From Novosphingobium taihuense (GTDB lineage: Bacteria; Pseudomonadota; Alphaproteobacteria; Sphingomonadales; Sphingomonadaceae), in assembly GCF_007830315.1 (NCBI RefSeq), contig NZ_VLKJ01000015.1:1-55763 (forward strand): a DNA stretch of 55,763 bases, given 5' to 3'. Position 1 is the first letter of the stretch. Each line of letters starts with the position of its first letter. A model generated the notes under the pieces. The model had not been told where the DNA came from. It searched no databases and saw nothing but the letters and a program-made list of their open reading frames with translations. Both the position numbers and the translations under genes were made by a program. Shown here piece by piece: positions 36,137 to 43,946 of the stretch.

Positions 36137-37033
36137 ATGCAGGCAAAGGGCTTCAGTCGCTACACGCTTTACGGGGAAAAGGGTATTTCCTTGCCTCCGG
36201 AGTTCGTTCACCTTGAACGTATCCGTGATCGAGCCACCCTGCACGAATGGACAATCGAGCCGCACGCTCACCCGCAGATGCTGCAGTTCCTGCTGCTCCA
36301 GTCCGGTGGCGTCACGCTCCATGGCGAGGCGGCTTCGCAGCGGCTCGATGCACCTGCGCAGGTAATCGTGCCGCCTTCATGCGTCCACGCCTTCCGCTTC
36401 GACGCTGGGGCCGAAGGCTGGGTGCTCTCGCTCGCCTCCTACCTTGCCAATGACCCGAGGCTTGTCGGTCTTCTGCAAGGCCTGCAGCAGATCGGCGGTT
36501 CCGCCGTTGCCGCATCCTTGAGTGCACAGTCGCAGACCATCGAACGCCTCGGCTGGCTGCTCGCGGATCTGTCGAGCCTCCTTGGGCAGGGCGATGCCGT
36601 CGGCCCTGCCGTGCTGGCGCAAGTCGCGCTGATCCTCGCCATCGCGGCGCAAGCTGCCTCGCACGATCACGACACCCGCAACGGGAGCGGGCACGAACCG
36701 CTTGTCGCCCGCTATCGCAGCCTGACCGAACAATACTTTCGCGATCACCTGCCGATCGGCCAATACGCTGCAATGCTCGGCACCACGGCCTCCACGCTCA
36801 CCCGCGCCACCCGCCTGCTTACGGGCAAGCCACCGGCCGAAATCCTGCACGACCGCCTGATTCTCGAGGCCCGCCGCAACCTCGCATTTTCGGGCGCAAG
36901 CGTAGCCCAGATTGCCTATTCACTGGGCTTTGCCGACCCTGCCTATTTCGCCCGCTTCTTCAAGGCGCGCACCGGCCAGACGGCAGGCGCTTTCCGCAAG
37001 GAGCGGGCGTGGACTTCGCCGCCAACGGCCTGA
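36137..37033 (+). CDS. AraC-family transcriptional regulator (PobR-like)
   Basis: A 298-residue regulator. An N-terminal cupin-like sensing domain (WTIEPHAHPQMLQFLLL, VPPSCVHAFRF) is followed by a C-terminal double helix-turn-helix with LPIGQYAAMLGTTASTLTRATR and the second-helix motif VAQIAYSLGFADPAYFARFFKARTG in part. It resembles regulators of aromatic acid catabolism such as PobR. It is divergent from the P450 gene over 108 bp, which makes the P450 its probable target. The start at 36137 gives the normal length; an upstream in-frame ATG lies in the P450 leader. Confidence 0.85.
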   Translation: MQAKGFSRYTLYGEKGISLPPEFVHLERIRDRATLHEWTIEPHAHPQMLQFLLLQSGGVTLHGEAASQRLDAPAQVIVPPSCVHAFRFDAGAEGWVLSLASYLANDPRLVGLLQGLQQIGGSAVAASLSAQSQTIERLGWLLADLSSLLGQGDAVGPAVLAQVALILAIAAQAASHDHDTRNGSGHEPLVARYRSLTEQYFRDHLPIGQYAAMLGTTASTLTRATRLLTGKPPAEILHDRLILEARRNLAFSGASVAQIAYSLGFADPAYFARFFKARTGQTAGAFRKERAWTSPPTA

Positions 37034-37149
37034 CGCAAGCTGCCTGCAATCTGGCGCAGGGCCCTTGTCTATCAAAACAGTTGAGTTATCTCTGAAGTTG
37101 TCGGGACGTAAACCGAGTCGACCGGCTTTCCGCTTCAGGAGACAGCACC

Positions 37150-37800
37150 ATGACTCAACAACGCTCGTTTTCAGCGGCGCAGGACCCGCTGATCCTCACC
37201 GTTCCGGGCCTTGGCAACAGCGGCCCCGGTCACTGGCAAACGCAGTGGGAGCAGGATCTGCCCGATTGCCGCCGCATCGACCTTGGCCTGTGGGACGATC
37301 CGCATCGCAACACCTGGGTCAACAAGATCAATCTCGCGGTCCATCGGTCCGATCGCCCCGTCGTCCTTGTCGCGCACAGCCTCGGCTGCCTTGCCGTCGC
37401 ATGGTGGGCAGAATTCGAAAAGCCTGCTGATGGCAGGGTACTGGGAGCATTGCTTGTCGCTCCCCCTGATGTCGAGGTACGCCCGATCGACCGCCGCCTG
37501 ACCCGCTTCGCGCCTTTCCCGAACGGCGAACTGCCGTTCCCATCGATCCTCGTCGCGAGCCGCGACGATCCTTACATGGGCATCGGGCAGGCACGCCATC
37601 TGGCACGCACATGGGGCTGCGGCTTTGCCGATGCTGGTGAGGCAGGGCACATCAACGCCGAATCCGGACTTGGCGAATGGACCTTCGGCCGTCTGCTGCT
37701 CAACCAGTTGCTGCCCAAGCCGGTCGCTCTCGAAAGCAGCCAGCGCGCGCCGCTAGGCTCCTTCCACCCCGACCGCGCCTTGCGTCGCCTCGGTGCCTGA
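37150..37800 (+). CDS. RBBP9/YdeN-family serine hydrolase
   Basis: A 216-residue alpha/beta hydrolase. VPGLGNSGPGHWQTQW at residues 18-33 is the family opening, the nucleophile elbow is AHSLG (Ser77), Asp is in SRDDPYM (about 139-140) and His in GHINAESG (His167). A strong CAGGAG lies 7 nt before the ATG. The last 16 codons overlap the end of the convergent glgX gene, which is unusual. Substrates of this family are mostly unknown. Confidence 0.85.
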   Translation: MTQQRSFSAAQDPLILTVPGLGNSGPGHWQTQWEQDLPDCRRIDLGLWDDPHRNTWVNKINLAVHRSDRPVVLVAHSLGCLAVAWWAEFEKPADGRVLGALLVAPPDVEVRPIDRRLTRFAPFPNGELPFPSILVASRDDPYMGIGQARHLARTWGCGFADAGEAGHINAESGLGEWTFGRLLLNQLLPKPVALESSQRAPLGSFHPDRALRRLGA

Positions 37801-39570
37801 GCGGGTGACCGGACCGGCTTCGGGCGCGGTCCGGTCGACCCGGAAACCATAGGCTTCGCATTCCCAGGAAAAGCCGGGCGTCCTTGACCACTCCCAATCA
37901 CCGGGATGCATCATGGGCCCGTCGAGCCTGCGCCATTCGCCAGTCTCGGGGAACTGCGTGAGCAGTGAAGTCCTTTCGGCACGCCACGCCGCCAGCGCAA
38001 AGACGTCAGCCTCCAGCGCCCGGTCGCGGCCGTTCCAATCGATCCATGTGATAGCGTTGTTTTGTGCATAGGCATTGTTGTTGCCCCGCTGGCTGCGCCC
38101 AAACTCGTCGCCCGCGGTCAGCATGATCGTGCCTGTCGATACGAACAGCGTGCCCAGCAGCGCGCGGGCATAGGCGGCGCGACGTGCAAGGACTTGCGCG
38201 TCGTCGGTCGGGCCTTCCACGCCGCTGTTCCAGCTGAAGTTCTCGCCATGTCCGTCACGATTGTCTTCGCCGTTGGCATGGTTGTGGCGCTGTTCGTAGG
38301 CGAGCGTGTCCGCAAGCGTGAAGCCATCATGCGCGGCAAGGAAGTTGACCGAGCGGCAGGTCTTGCCGAACAGGTCGGCCGAGCCTGCGATCCGCGTCGC
38401 CAGCACATCGACGCCAGCCTCGCCCTTCCAGAACCGGCGGACATCGTCGCGGAACCTGTCGTTCCATTCCAGCCAATTGCCTGGGAAATTTCCCAACTGA
38501 TAGCCGCCCGGGCCGATGTCCCAAGGCTCGGCAATCATCACACGGTCGGCCAGCAGGGGATCGGCAGAAATCTCGGCAAAGATCGGCGCGTCAGCGGCAA
38601 AGCCGGGGCTGCGCGCAAGGATCGGCGCAAGATCGAAGCGGAACCCGTCCACGCCGCAGTGCCTGACGAAGTGGCGCAAGGTCTCAAGCGCCAGCTCGCG
38701 CACCGCAGGATTGCCGAAATCCAGCGTGTTGCCACAGCCGGTATCGTTGATCAGCGATCCATCGGGGGCCTTGGCATAGGCCGCATCGTCCAGCCCGCGC
38801 AGCGAGACAACCGGGCCAAGAACGTCGGACTCTCCGCTGTGATTCAGCACCACGTCAAGGATCACGCCGATACCATGCGCGCGCAGCACCGCTACCGTAT
38901 CGCGAAGTTCCGCCACGCCGCCGGGGCAAAGACGCGGATCGAGCGCCATCATGGCAACCGGGTTGTAGCCCCATGCATTCGTCAGGCCGAGTGGGGGCAG
39001 GTGCCGCTCGTCGATCCACGCGACGATGGGCATGAGTTCTACCGCCGAGACATGCAGCCGCTTGAGGTGGTCGACGATTGCGGGATGAGCGAGGGCTGCA
39101 ACCGTCCCTCGCAGCGCTTCGGGCACTTCGGGGTGCATCATGGTAAAACCGCGAACGTTGAGTTCGTAAATCAGTCCACCATGTCTGAACAGCGGCGGTT
39201 CGGGAGTTACGTCAGCGGGCGCGGTGACCACGGCCTTGGGCACGATCGCAGCAGTATCCACGCCGTATGCCGACAGGCTCACATCGAACACGAAAGGCCG
39301 GTCGAGTTCCATCGCATAGGGATCGACCAGCAACTTCGCCGGATCGAACCACAGCCCGGCAGCGGGATTCCACTCGCCCTCGGCACGGTAGCCATAGCGT
39401 GTGCCGCGCAAGTCGCGGGCAATCTCGACGGTCCAATTCTCGCCCTTCCGCGCCATCGCCACGCGCTGCTCGGCATCGTCTCCGAACAGGCAGAGCGTCA
39501 GGGCTTGAGCATTGGGGGAGCGGACGGTGAAGCGGGTTCGCCCGTCGCTGATCTCAACCCCTGGCTTCAC
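37753..39570 (-). CDS. glgX: Glycogen debranching enzyme GlgX
   Basis: A 605-residue isoamylase-type GH13 enzyme that removes phosphorylase-limited side chains from glycogen. An N-terminal CBM48-like domain is followed by the barrel with GVDGFRFDL (nucleophile Asp), IAEPWDIG (acid Glu) and FLAAHDGFTL (transition-state Asp). The start codon is GTG, overlapping the pgm stop by 4 nt. It is last in the glycogen operon. The C-terminus (TRSGTEATQGAVGVEGA) is encoded opposite the end of the hydrolase gene (48-bp overlap). It is somewhat shorter than the E. coli enzyme. Confidence 0.92.
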   Translation of the reverse strand: MKPGVEISDGRTRFTVRSPNAQALTLCLFGDDAEQRVAMARKGENWTVEIARDLRGTRYGYRAEGEWNPAAGLWFDPAKLLVDPYAMELDRPFVFDVSLSAYGVDTAAIVPKAVVTAPADVTPEPPLFRHGGLIYELNVRGFTMMHPEVPEALRGTVAALAHPAIVDHLKRLHVSAVELMPIVAWIDERHLPPLGLTNAWGYNPVAMMALDPRLCPGGVAELRDTVAVLRAHGIGVILDVVLNHSGESDVLGPVVSLRGLDDAAYAKAPDGSLINDTGCGNTLDFGNPAVRELALETLRHFVRHCGVDGFRFDLAPILARSPGFAADAPIFAEISADPLLADRVMIAEPWDIGPGGYQLGNFPGNWLEWNDRFRDDVRRFWKGEAGVDVLATRIAGSADLFGKTCRSVNFLAAHDGFTLADTLAYEQRHNHANGEDNRDGHGENFSWNSGVEGPTDDAQVLARRAAYARALLGTLFVSTGTIMLTAGDEFGRSQRGNNNAYAQNNAITWIDWNGRDRALEADVFALAAWRAERTSLLTQFPETGEWRRLDGPMMHPGDWEWSRTPGFSWECEAYGFRVDRTAPEAGPVTRSGTEATQGAVGVEGA

Positions 39571-41195
39571 GTAACCACATCTGGCGCAGTGCGTCCCGTA
39601 TGGCGGGTAATGCCCGCTATGGCGTCCGCCGCTGCAATGAGGTCGGCCAGCATGTCCGGCGTTTCGCGATCGAGATCGCCGCCGACCGGCTCATAGCGTT
39701 CGAGATAGACGCGCAAGGTCGCGCCTTCGGTGCCCGTGCCGGACAGGCGGAACACCACGCGCGATCCGCCCACGAACAGCACGCGCACGCCCTGGTTGCT
39801 GCTGGTCGAGCCGTCGACCGGATCGAGGTAGGAGAAGTTGTCAGCCTCGGCAATTTCCAGCGTTCCGAACGACTTGCCGGGCAGAGTTGCCAGCGAAGCC
39901 TTGAGTTCGTCCATCAGTGCATCGGCATTGTCCGTCGGCAGGGCCTCGTAGTCGTGGCGGGCATAATAGTTGCGCCCCAACTTCGCCCAGTGCTCGCGCG
40001 CCAGCTGATCCACGCTGATCTTGCGCACGGCGAGAATGTTCAGCCAGAGCAGAACGGCCCATAGCCCGTCCTTCTCGCGCACGTGGTCACTGCCGGTCCC
40101 GGCGCTTTCCTCGCCGCAGATCGTTGCCATGCCTGCGTCGAGCAGGTTGCCGAAGAACTTCCACCCTGTGGGCGTCTCGAAGCACGGCAGGCCCAGCGCC
40201 TCGGCCACGCGGTCGGCTGCAGCGCTCGTCGGCATCGAACGGGCAATGCCCTTGAGGCCGCTGGCATAGCCGGGTGCGAGTTGGGCGTTGGCAGCAAGCA
40301 TGGCGAGGCTGTCTGACGGCGTGACGAAGCGATGCCTGCCCACGATCAGGTTGCGGTCGCCATCGCCGTCGGAAGCCGCGCCGAAATCGGGGGCGTTCTC
40401 GCCGAACATGGTCTCGAACAGTTCGTGCGCGTGGACCATGTTGGGATCGGGGTGGTGCCCGCCGAAGTCTTCCAGCGGCACGCCATTGCGCACGGTGCCC
40501 GTGGGGAAGCCGAGGCGGTTTTCCAGTATTTCCGACGCGTAGGGGCCGGTGACGGCACTCATCGCGTCAAACGACATAGTGAAACCGGCCGCAACATTGG
40601 CTCGTATGGCGTTGAAATCGAACAGCGATTCCATAAGCTCGGCATAATCGGCCACGGAATCGATCACTTCGACCGTAAGCCCCGCGACTTTCGTCGACCC
40701 AACCGTGTCGAGGTCCACATCTGCGGCATCCACCGTCAGCCAGCGGTCAATCGTCTGCGTCCGCGCATAGATCGCCTCGGTCACGCCCTCGGGCGCGGGG
40801 CCGCCGTTGGCGATGTTGTACTTGATGCCGAAGTCCTCGTCAGGGCCGCCGGGGTTGTGGCTGGCCGAGAGGATCAACCCGCCCGAAGCGCCATACTTGC
40901 GGATCACGTTGGACGCGGCAGGGGTCGAAAGGATGCCGCCCTTGCCGACCAGCACCTTGCCGTAGCCATTGGCGGCAGCGATGCGGATCGCTTGCTGGAT
41001 CACTTCGCGGTTGTGGTAGCGGCCGTCTCCGCCGAGCACCAGGGTGCTACCAGGATCGCGCTCTACGACGTCGAACACTGCCTGAATGAAGTTCTCCGCA
41101 TAGTTGGGCTGCTGGAAAACCTTCACTTTCTTGCGCAGGCCGGATGTACCGGGCTTCTGCCCCGCATAAGGTGTCGACGCAACAGTACGGGTCAT
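39567..41195 (-). CDS. pgm: Phosphoglucomutase (alpha-D-glucose phosphate-specific)
   Basis: Interconverts glucose-1-phosphate and glucose-6-phosphate, linking glycogen to glycolysis. The 542 residues contain the phosphoserine loop LSASHNPGGPDEDFG, the Mg-binding loop DGDGDRN, the sugar-binding GEESAG and the C-terminal phosphate loop RLSGTGTEG. The stop overlaps glgX and the start overlaps the glgA stop, each by 4 nt. Its place inside the glg operon makes the function secure. Confidence 0.94.
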   Translation of the reverse strand: MTRTVASTPYAGQKPGTSGLRKKVKVFQQPNYAENFIQAVFDVVERDPGSTLVLGGDGRYHNREVIQQAIRIAAANGYGKVLVGKGGILSTPAASNVIRKYGASGGLILSASHNPGGPDEDFGIKYNIANGGPAPEGVTEAIYARTQTIDRWLTVDAADVDLDTVGSTKVAGLTVEVIDSVADYAELMESLFDFNAIRANVAAGFTMSFDAMSAVTGPYASEILENRLGFPTGTVRNGVPLEDFGGHHPDPNMVHAHELFETMFGENAPDFGAASDGDGDRNLIVGRHRFVTPSDSLAMLAANAQLAPGYASGLKGIARSMPTSAAADRVAEALGLPCFETPTGWKFFGNLLDAGMATICGEESAGTGSDHVREKDGLWAVLLWLNILAVRKISVDQLAREHWAKLGRNYYARHDYEALPTDNADALMDELKASLATLPGKSFGTLEIAEADNFSYLDPVDGSTSSNQGVRVLFVGGSRVVFRLSGTGTEGATLRVYLERYEPVGGDLDRETPDMLADLIAAADAIAGITRHTGRTAPDVVT

Positions 41196-42670
41196 TGGTC
41201 CTCCGCGATCAGGCTGGCATAGAGGCCCGCATAGGTCTTACCCGAGCGGCTCCACGAAAAGTCGGTCTTCATTCCGGCGCGCTGCATGGCACGCCAGACA
41301 TCCTTTTGACCATAGAGCGTTACAGTCCGGCTGATCGCGTCGGCAAGGCTCGCGTAATTCACGCCATCGAACTGCACGCCAGTCGCCACGCCGCCCATGA
41401 CCGCCGCCAGATTGGCGTCGATCACGGTGTCGGCAAGGCCTCCGGTGCGCGAAACCACGGGCACGCAGCCATAGGCGAGGCCATAGAGCTGGGTCAGGCC
41501 GCAAGGCTCGAAACGCGAGGGCACGAGGATCGCATCCCCGCCGCCTTGCATCCTGTGGGAAAGGCCCTCGTCATAACCCGTGCGCACGCCCACTTTGCCG
41601 GGGTGCCGCATGGCCGCGGCGTGGAATGCGTTCTCCATGGCCTTGTCGCCCGAGCCGAGGAGCGCGAGGCGGCCGCCGAGGCCGACGAGGTGATCGATGC
41701 ACTCCAGAAGAACGTCGATGCCCTTCTGCCAGGTGAGACGGGTGATGGCGATGAAGAGAGGACCATCGTCCTCATCGAGTGCGAATTCTGCCTCCAGTGC
41801 GCGCTTGTTTGCTACCCGCTTGCCCAGGGAGAGTTGCCCGTTTGCCTTCGAGAGTTGGCCGTATGCCTCGGAGAGTTGGAGATCGGTTGCCGGGTTCCAT
41901 TGGGCGGTGTCGATGCCGTTGACGATACCCTTTACGCGGTCCCCGCGACTGACGATAAGTCCTTCCAGGCCCATGCCAAATTCGGGCGTACGTATCTCGC
42001 GCGCGTAAGTCGGGCTGACAGTGGTGATCATGCTCGCTGCCTCGAGGCCCGCTTTGAGGAAGCCCACGCCGCCATGATACTCCACCCCGTCCATCGCCCA
42101 CGCTTCGGGCGGGAGGCCGAGGGCCGGGAACAGGTCTGCGCCGAAGTGGCCCTGGAATGCCATGTTGTGGATGGTCATGACCGATGGAATGCGCTTGCCC
42201 CCGGCGGGCGGCGCGAAACGCAGGTAGGCCAACGCCATCGCCGCCTGCCAGTCGTGCGCGTGCAGGACGTTGAAACTGCGCGCTTTTACCGCGCCACCGG
42301 CAAGGTCGGCGGCTGCTCTGCCGAAGGCGGCAAACCGACGCCAGTTGTCCGCCCAGTCGCGGCCCGAGCTGTCAACGTAAGGCCCGCCATCGCGCTGGAA
42401 ATAGGCAGGAGCGTCAACCACCAGCAAGGGGTGCCCGTCGATCTTGCCGCCGACCAACCGCGCCTTCTCGCCGAGCAGGCTGTCCCACGCGTGCAAGGCG
42501 CGGGGGCGGGAAAGCGCTTTCATGACAGCGGGATAGCCGGGGAGGATGGTCGTCATTTCCACCCCGTGCGGTGCCACCGCCGAGGGCAGCGCGCCCGCCA
42601 CATCGGCAAGGCCGCCGGTCTTGATCAGCGGCACGGCCTCGGAGGCGACGGAGAGGACTTTCACGCTCAT
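41192..42670 (-). CDS. glgA: Glycogen synthase GlgA with a small internal repeat
   Basis: A GT5 ADP-glucose glycogen synthase of 492 residues. The N-terminus SEAVPLIKTGGLADV holds the KTGGL ADP-glucose motif (Lys17), and the C-terminal domain has SRFEPCGLTQLYG. Between residues 265 and 285, three seven-residue units (QLSEAYG, QLSKANG, QLSLGKR) lengthen a loop near the domain junction, and the DNA beneath is a 21-bp tandem repeat. The gene overlaps pgm and glgC by 4 nt each. The insertion is probably tolerated, since the catalytic motifs are intact. Confidence 0.94.
   Translation of the reverse strand: MSVKVLSVASEAVPLIKTGGLADVAGALPSAVAPHGVEMTTILPGYPAVMKALSRPRALHAWDSLLGEKARLVGGKIDGHPLLVVDAPAYFQRDGGPYVDSSGRDWADNWRRFAAFGRAAADLAGGAVKARSFNVLHAHDWQAAMALAYLRFAPPAGGKRIPSVMTIHNMAFQGHFGADLFPALGLPPEAWAMDGVEYHGGVGFLKAGLEAASMITTVSPTYAREIRTPEFGMGLEGLIVSRGDRVKGIVNGIDTAQWNPATDLQLSEAYGQLSKANGQLSLGKRVANKRALEAEFALDEDDGPLFIAITRLTWQKGIDVLLECIDHLVGLGGRLALLGSGDKAMENAFHAAAMRHPGKVGVRTGYDEGLSHRMQGGGDAILVPSRFEPCGLTQLYGLAYGCVPVVSRTGGLADTVIDANLAAVMGGVATGVQFDGVNYASLADAISRTVTLYGQKDVWRAMQRAGMKTDFSWSRSGKTYAGLYASLIAEDQ
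41816..41878. repeat. 21-bp tandem repeat (three copies) within glgA, related to a repeat in the carboxylase gene
   Basis: Three units with consensus TTTGCCTTCGAGAGTTGGCCG on the plus strand, imperfect at the outer copies. The bases 41840-41857 match 8797-8814 exactly over 18 nt. On the minus strand it is translated as QLSxxxx repeats. The same bases in the carboxylase gene are used in another reading frame, which argues for a DNA-level element rather than shared protein ancestry. Confidence 0.6.
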
Positions 42671-43926
42671 GCCAACTGGTCGATCATCCGCTTGGTGATG
42701 AGGCAGACGCCGCTGTCAGTACGGCGGAAGCGCTGGGCGTCAAGGATCGGGTCTTCGCCAACGACAAGCCCTTCGGGGATGCGCACGCCGGAATCGAGGA
42801 TTACCCGGCTAAGCCGCGCGCCTCGGCCGATGTTGCAGTAGGGCAGGATCACGGCTTCCTCGCAGGAGGAGAACGAACCCATCTTTACGCCGGTAAACAA
42901 CAGGCTGCGCTTGGCGACAGCGCCAGAGACGATGCAGTCCTGGCTGATCAGCGAGGATATCGCCATGCCGCGCCGGCCTTCCTCGTCGTGCACGAACTTG
43001 GCGGGGGCGGCGATGATCTGGTCGGTCCAGATCGGCCAGTCGCGATCGTACATGTTGAGCTTGGGGACGACGTCGGTGAGGTCGAGGTTAGCCTCGAAGT
43101 AGGCATCCAGCGTGCCGACATCGCGCCAATATTCCTCGATTTCCTCCGCCGCGCGGATGCACGAATTGGTGAAACGGTGGGCGACTGCCTTTCCGTTCTT
43201 TACGATCTTGGGGATGATATCGTTGCCGAAGTCGCGCGACGAATTGGGATCGTCGGCATCTTCCTGCAGCATCTGGAACAGGAATTTCGTCTCGAAGACG
43301 TAGATGCCCATCGAGGCCAGTGCCATCTCCTCGTTGCCGGGAATGCCGGGAGGATCGGCGGGCTTTTCAATGAAATCGGTGATGGTGTCGGTCTTGTCGA
43401 CGGCCATGACGCCAAAGCCGGTCGCTTCCATGCGCGGCACGACGAGGCAGCCGATCGTCACGTCAGCGCCGCTTTCGACGTGCTGGCGGAGCATCAGCTC
43501 GTAATCCATCTTGTAGATGTGATCGCCCGCCAGGATGACCATGTACTTGGGCGCATAGGAGGCGATGATGTCGATGTTCTGGAACACGGCATCGGCGGTG
43601 CCTTCGTACCAGTGATCTTCAGAGACTCGCTGCGAGGCGGGGAGGATGTCGAAGCTTTCGTTGCGTTCGGGGCGCATGAAGTTCCACGCGCGCTGCATGT
43701 GGCGGATCAACGAGTGCGCCTTGTACTGCGTGGCGACGCCGATGCGGCGAATGCCCGAGTTGATCGCGTTGGACAGGGCAAAGTCGATAATGCGGGATTT
43801 GCCGCCGAAATAGACCGCGGGTTTCGCACGATTGTCGGTCAGTTCCTTCAACCGGCTGCCACGGCCCCCTGCAAGGACATAGGCCATCGCATCGCGGGCC
43901 AGCGGCTGAGAGTAAGTTTCGCGCAT
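42667..43926 (-). CDS. glgC: Glucose-1-phosphate adenylyltransferase GlgC
   Basis: Makes ADP-glucose from glucose-1-phosphate and ATP, the committed step of glycogen synthesis. The 419 residues show the nucleotidyltransferase motif LAGGRGSRLKELT, the KPAVYFGGKSRIIDFALSN region, the catalytic-site GDHIYKMDY and a C-terminal beta-helix. The start at 43926 follows GGAG; a longer frame upstream runs into glgB coding sequence. It overlaps glgA by 4 nt. Allosteric control by glycolytic intermediates is usual for the family. Confidence 0.95.
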   Translation of the reverse strand: MRETYSQPLARDAMAYVLAGGRGSRLKELTDNRAKPAVYFGGKSRIIDFALSNAINSGIRRIGVATQYKAHSLIRHMQRAWNFMRPERNESFDILPASQRVSEDHWYEGTADAVFQNIDIIASYAPKYMVILAGDHIYKMDYELMLRQHVESGADVTIGCLVVPRMEATGFGVMAVDKTDTITDFIEKPADPPGIPGNEEMALASMGIYVFETKFLFQMLQEDADDPNSSRDFGNDIIPKIVKNGKAVAHRFTNSCIRAAEEIEEYWRDVGTLDAYFEANLDLTDVVPKLNMYDRDWPIWTDQIIAAPAKFVHDEEGRRGMAISSLISQDCIVSGAVAKRSLLFTGVKMGSFSSCEEAVILPYCNIGRGARLSRVILDSGVRIPEGLVVGEDPILDAQRFRRTDSGVCLITKRMIDQLA

Positions 43927-43946
43927 CCCCGTTTCTCCGTCCTCTT

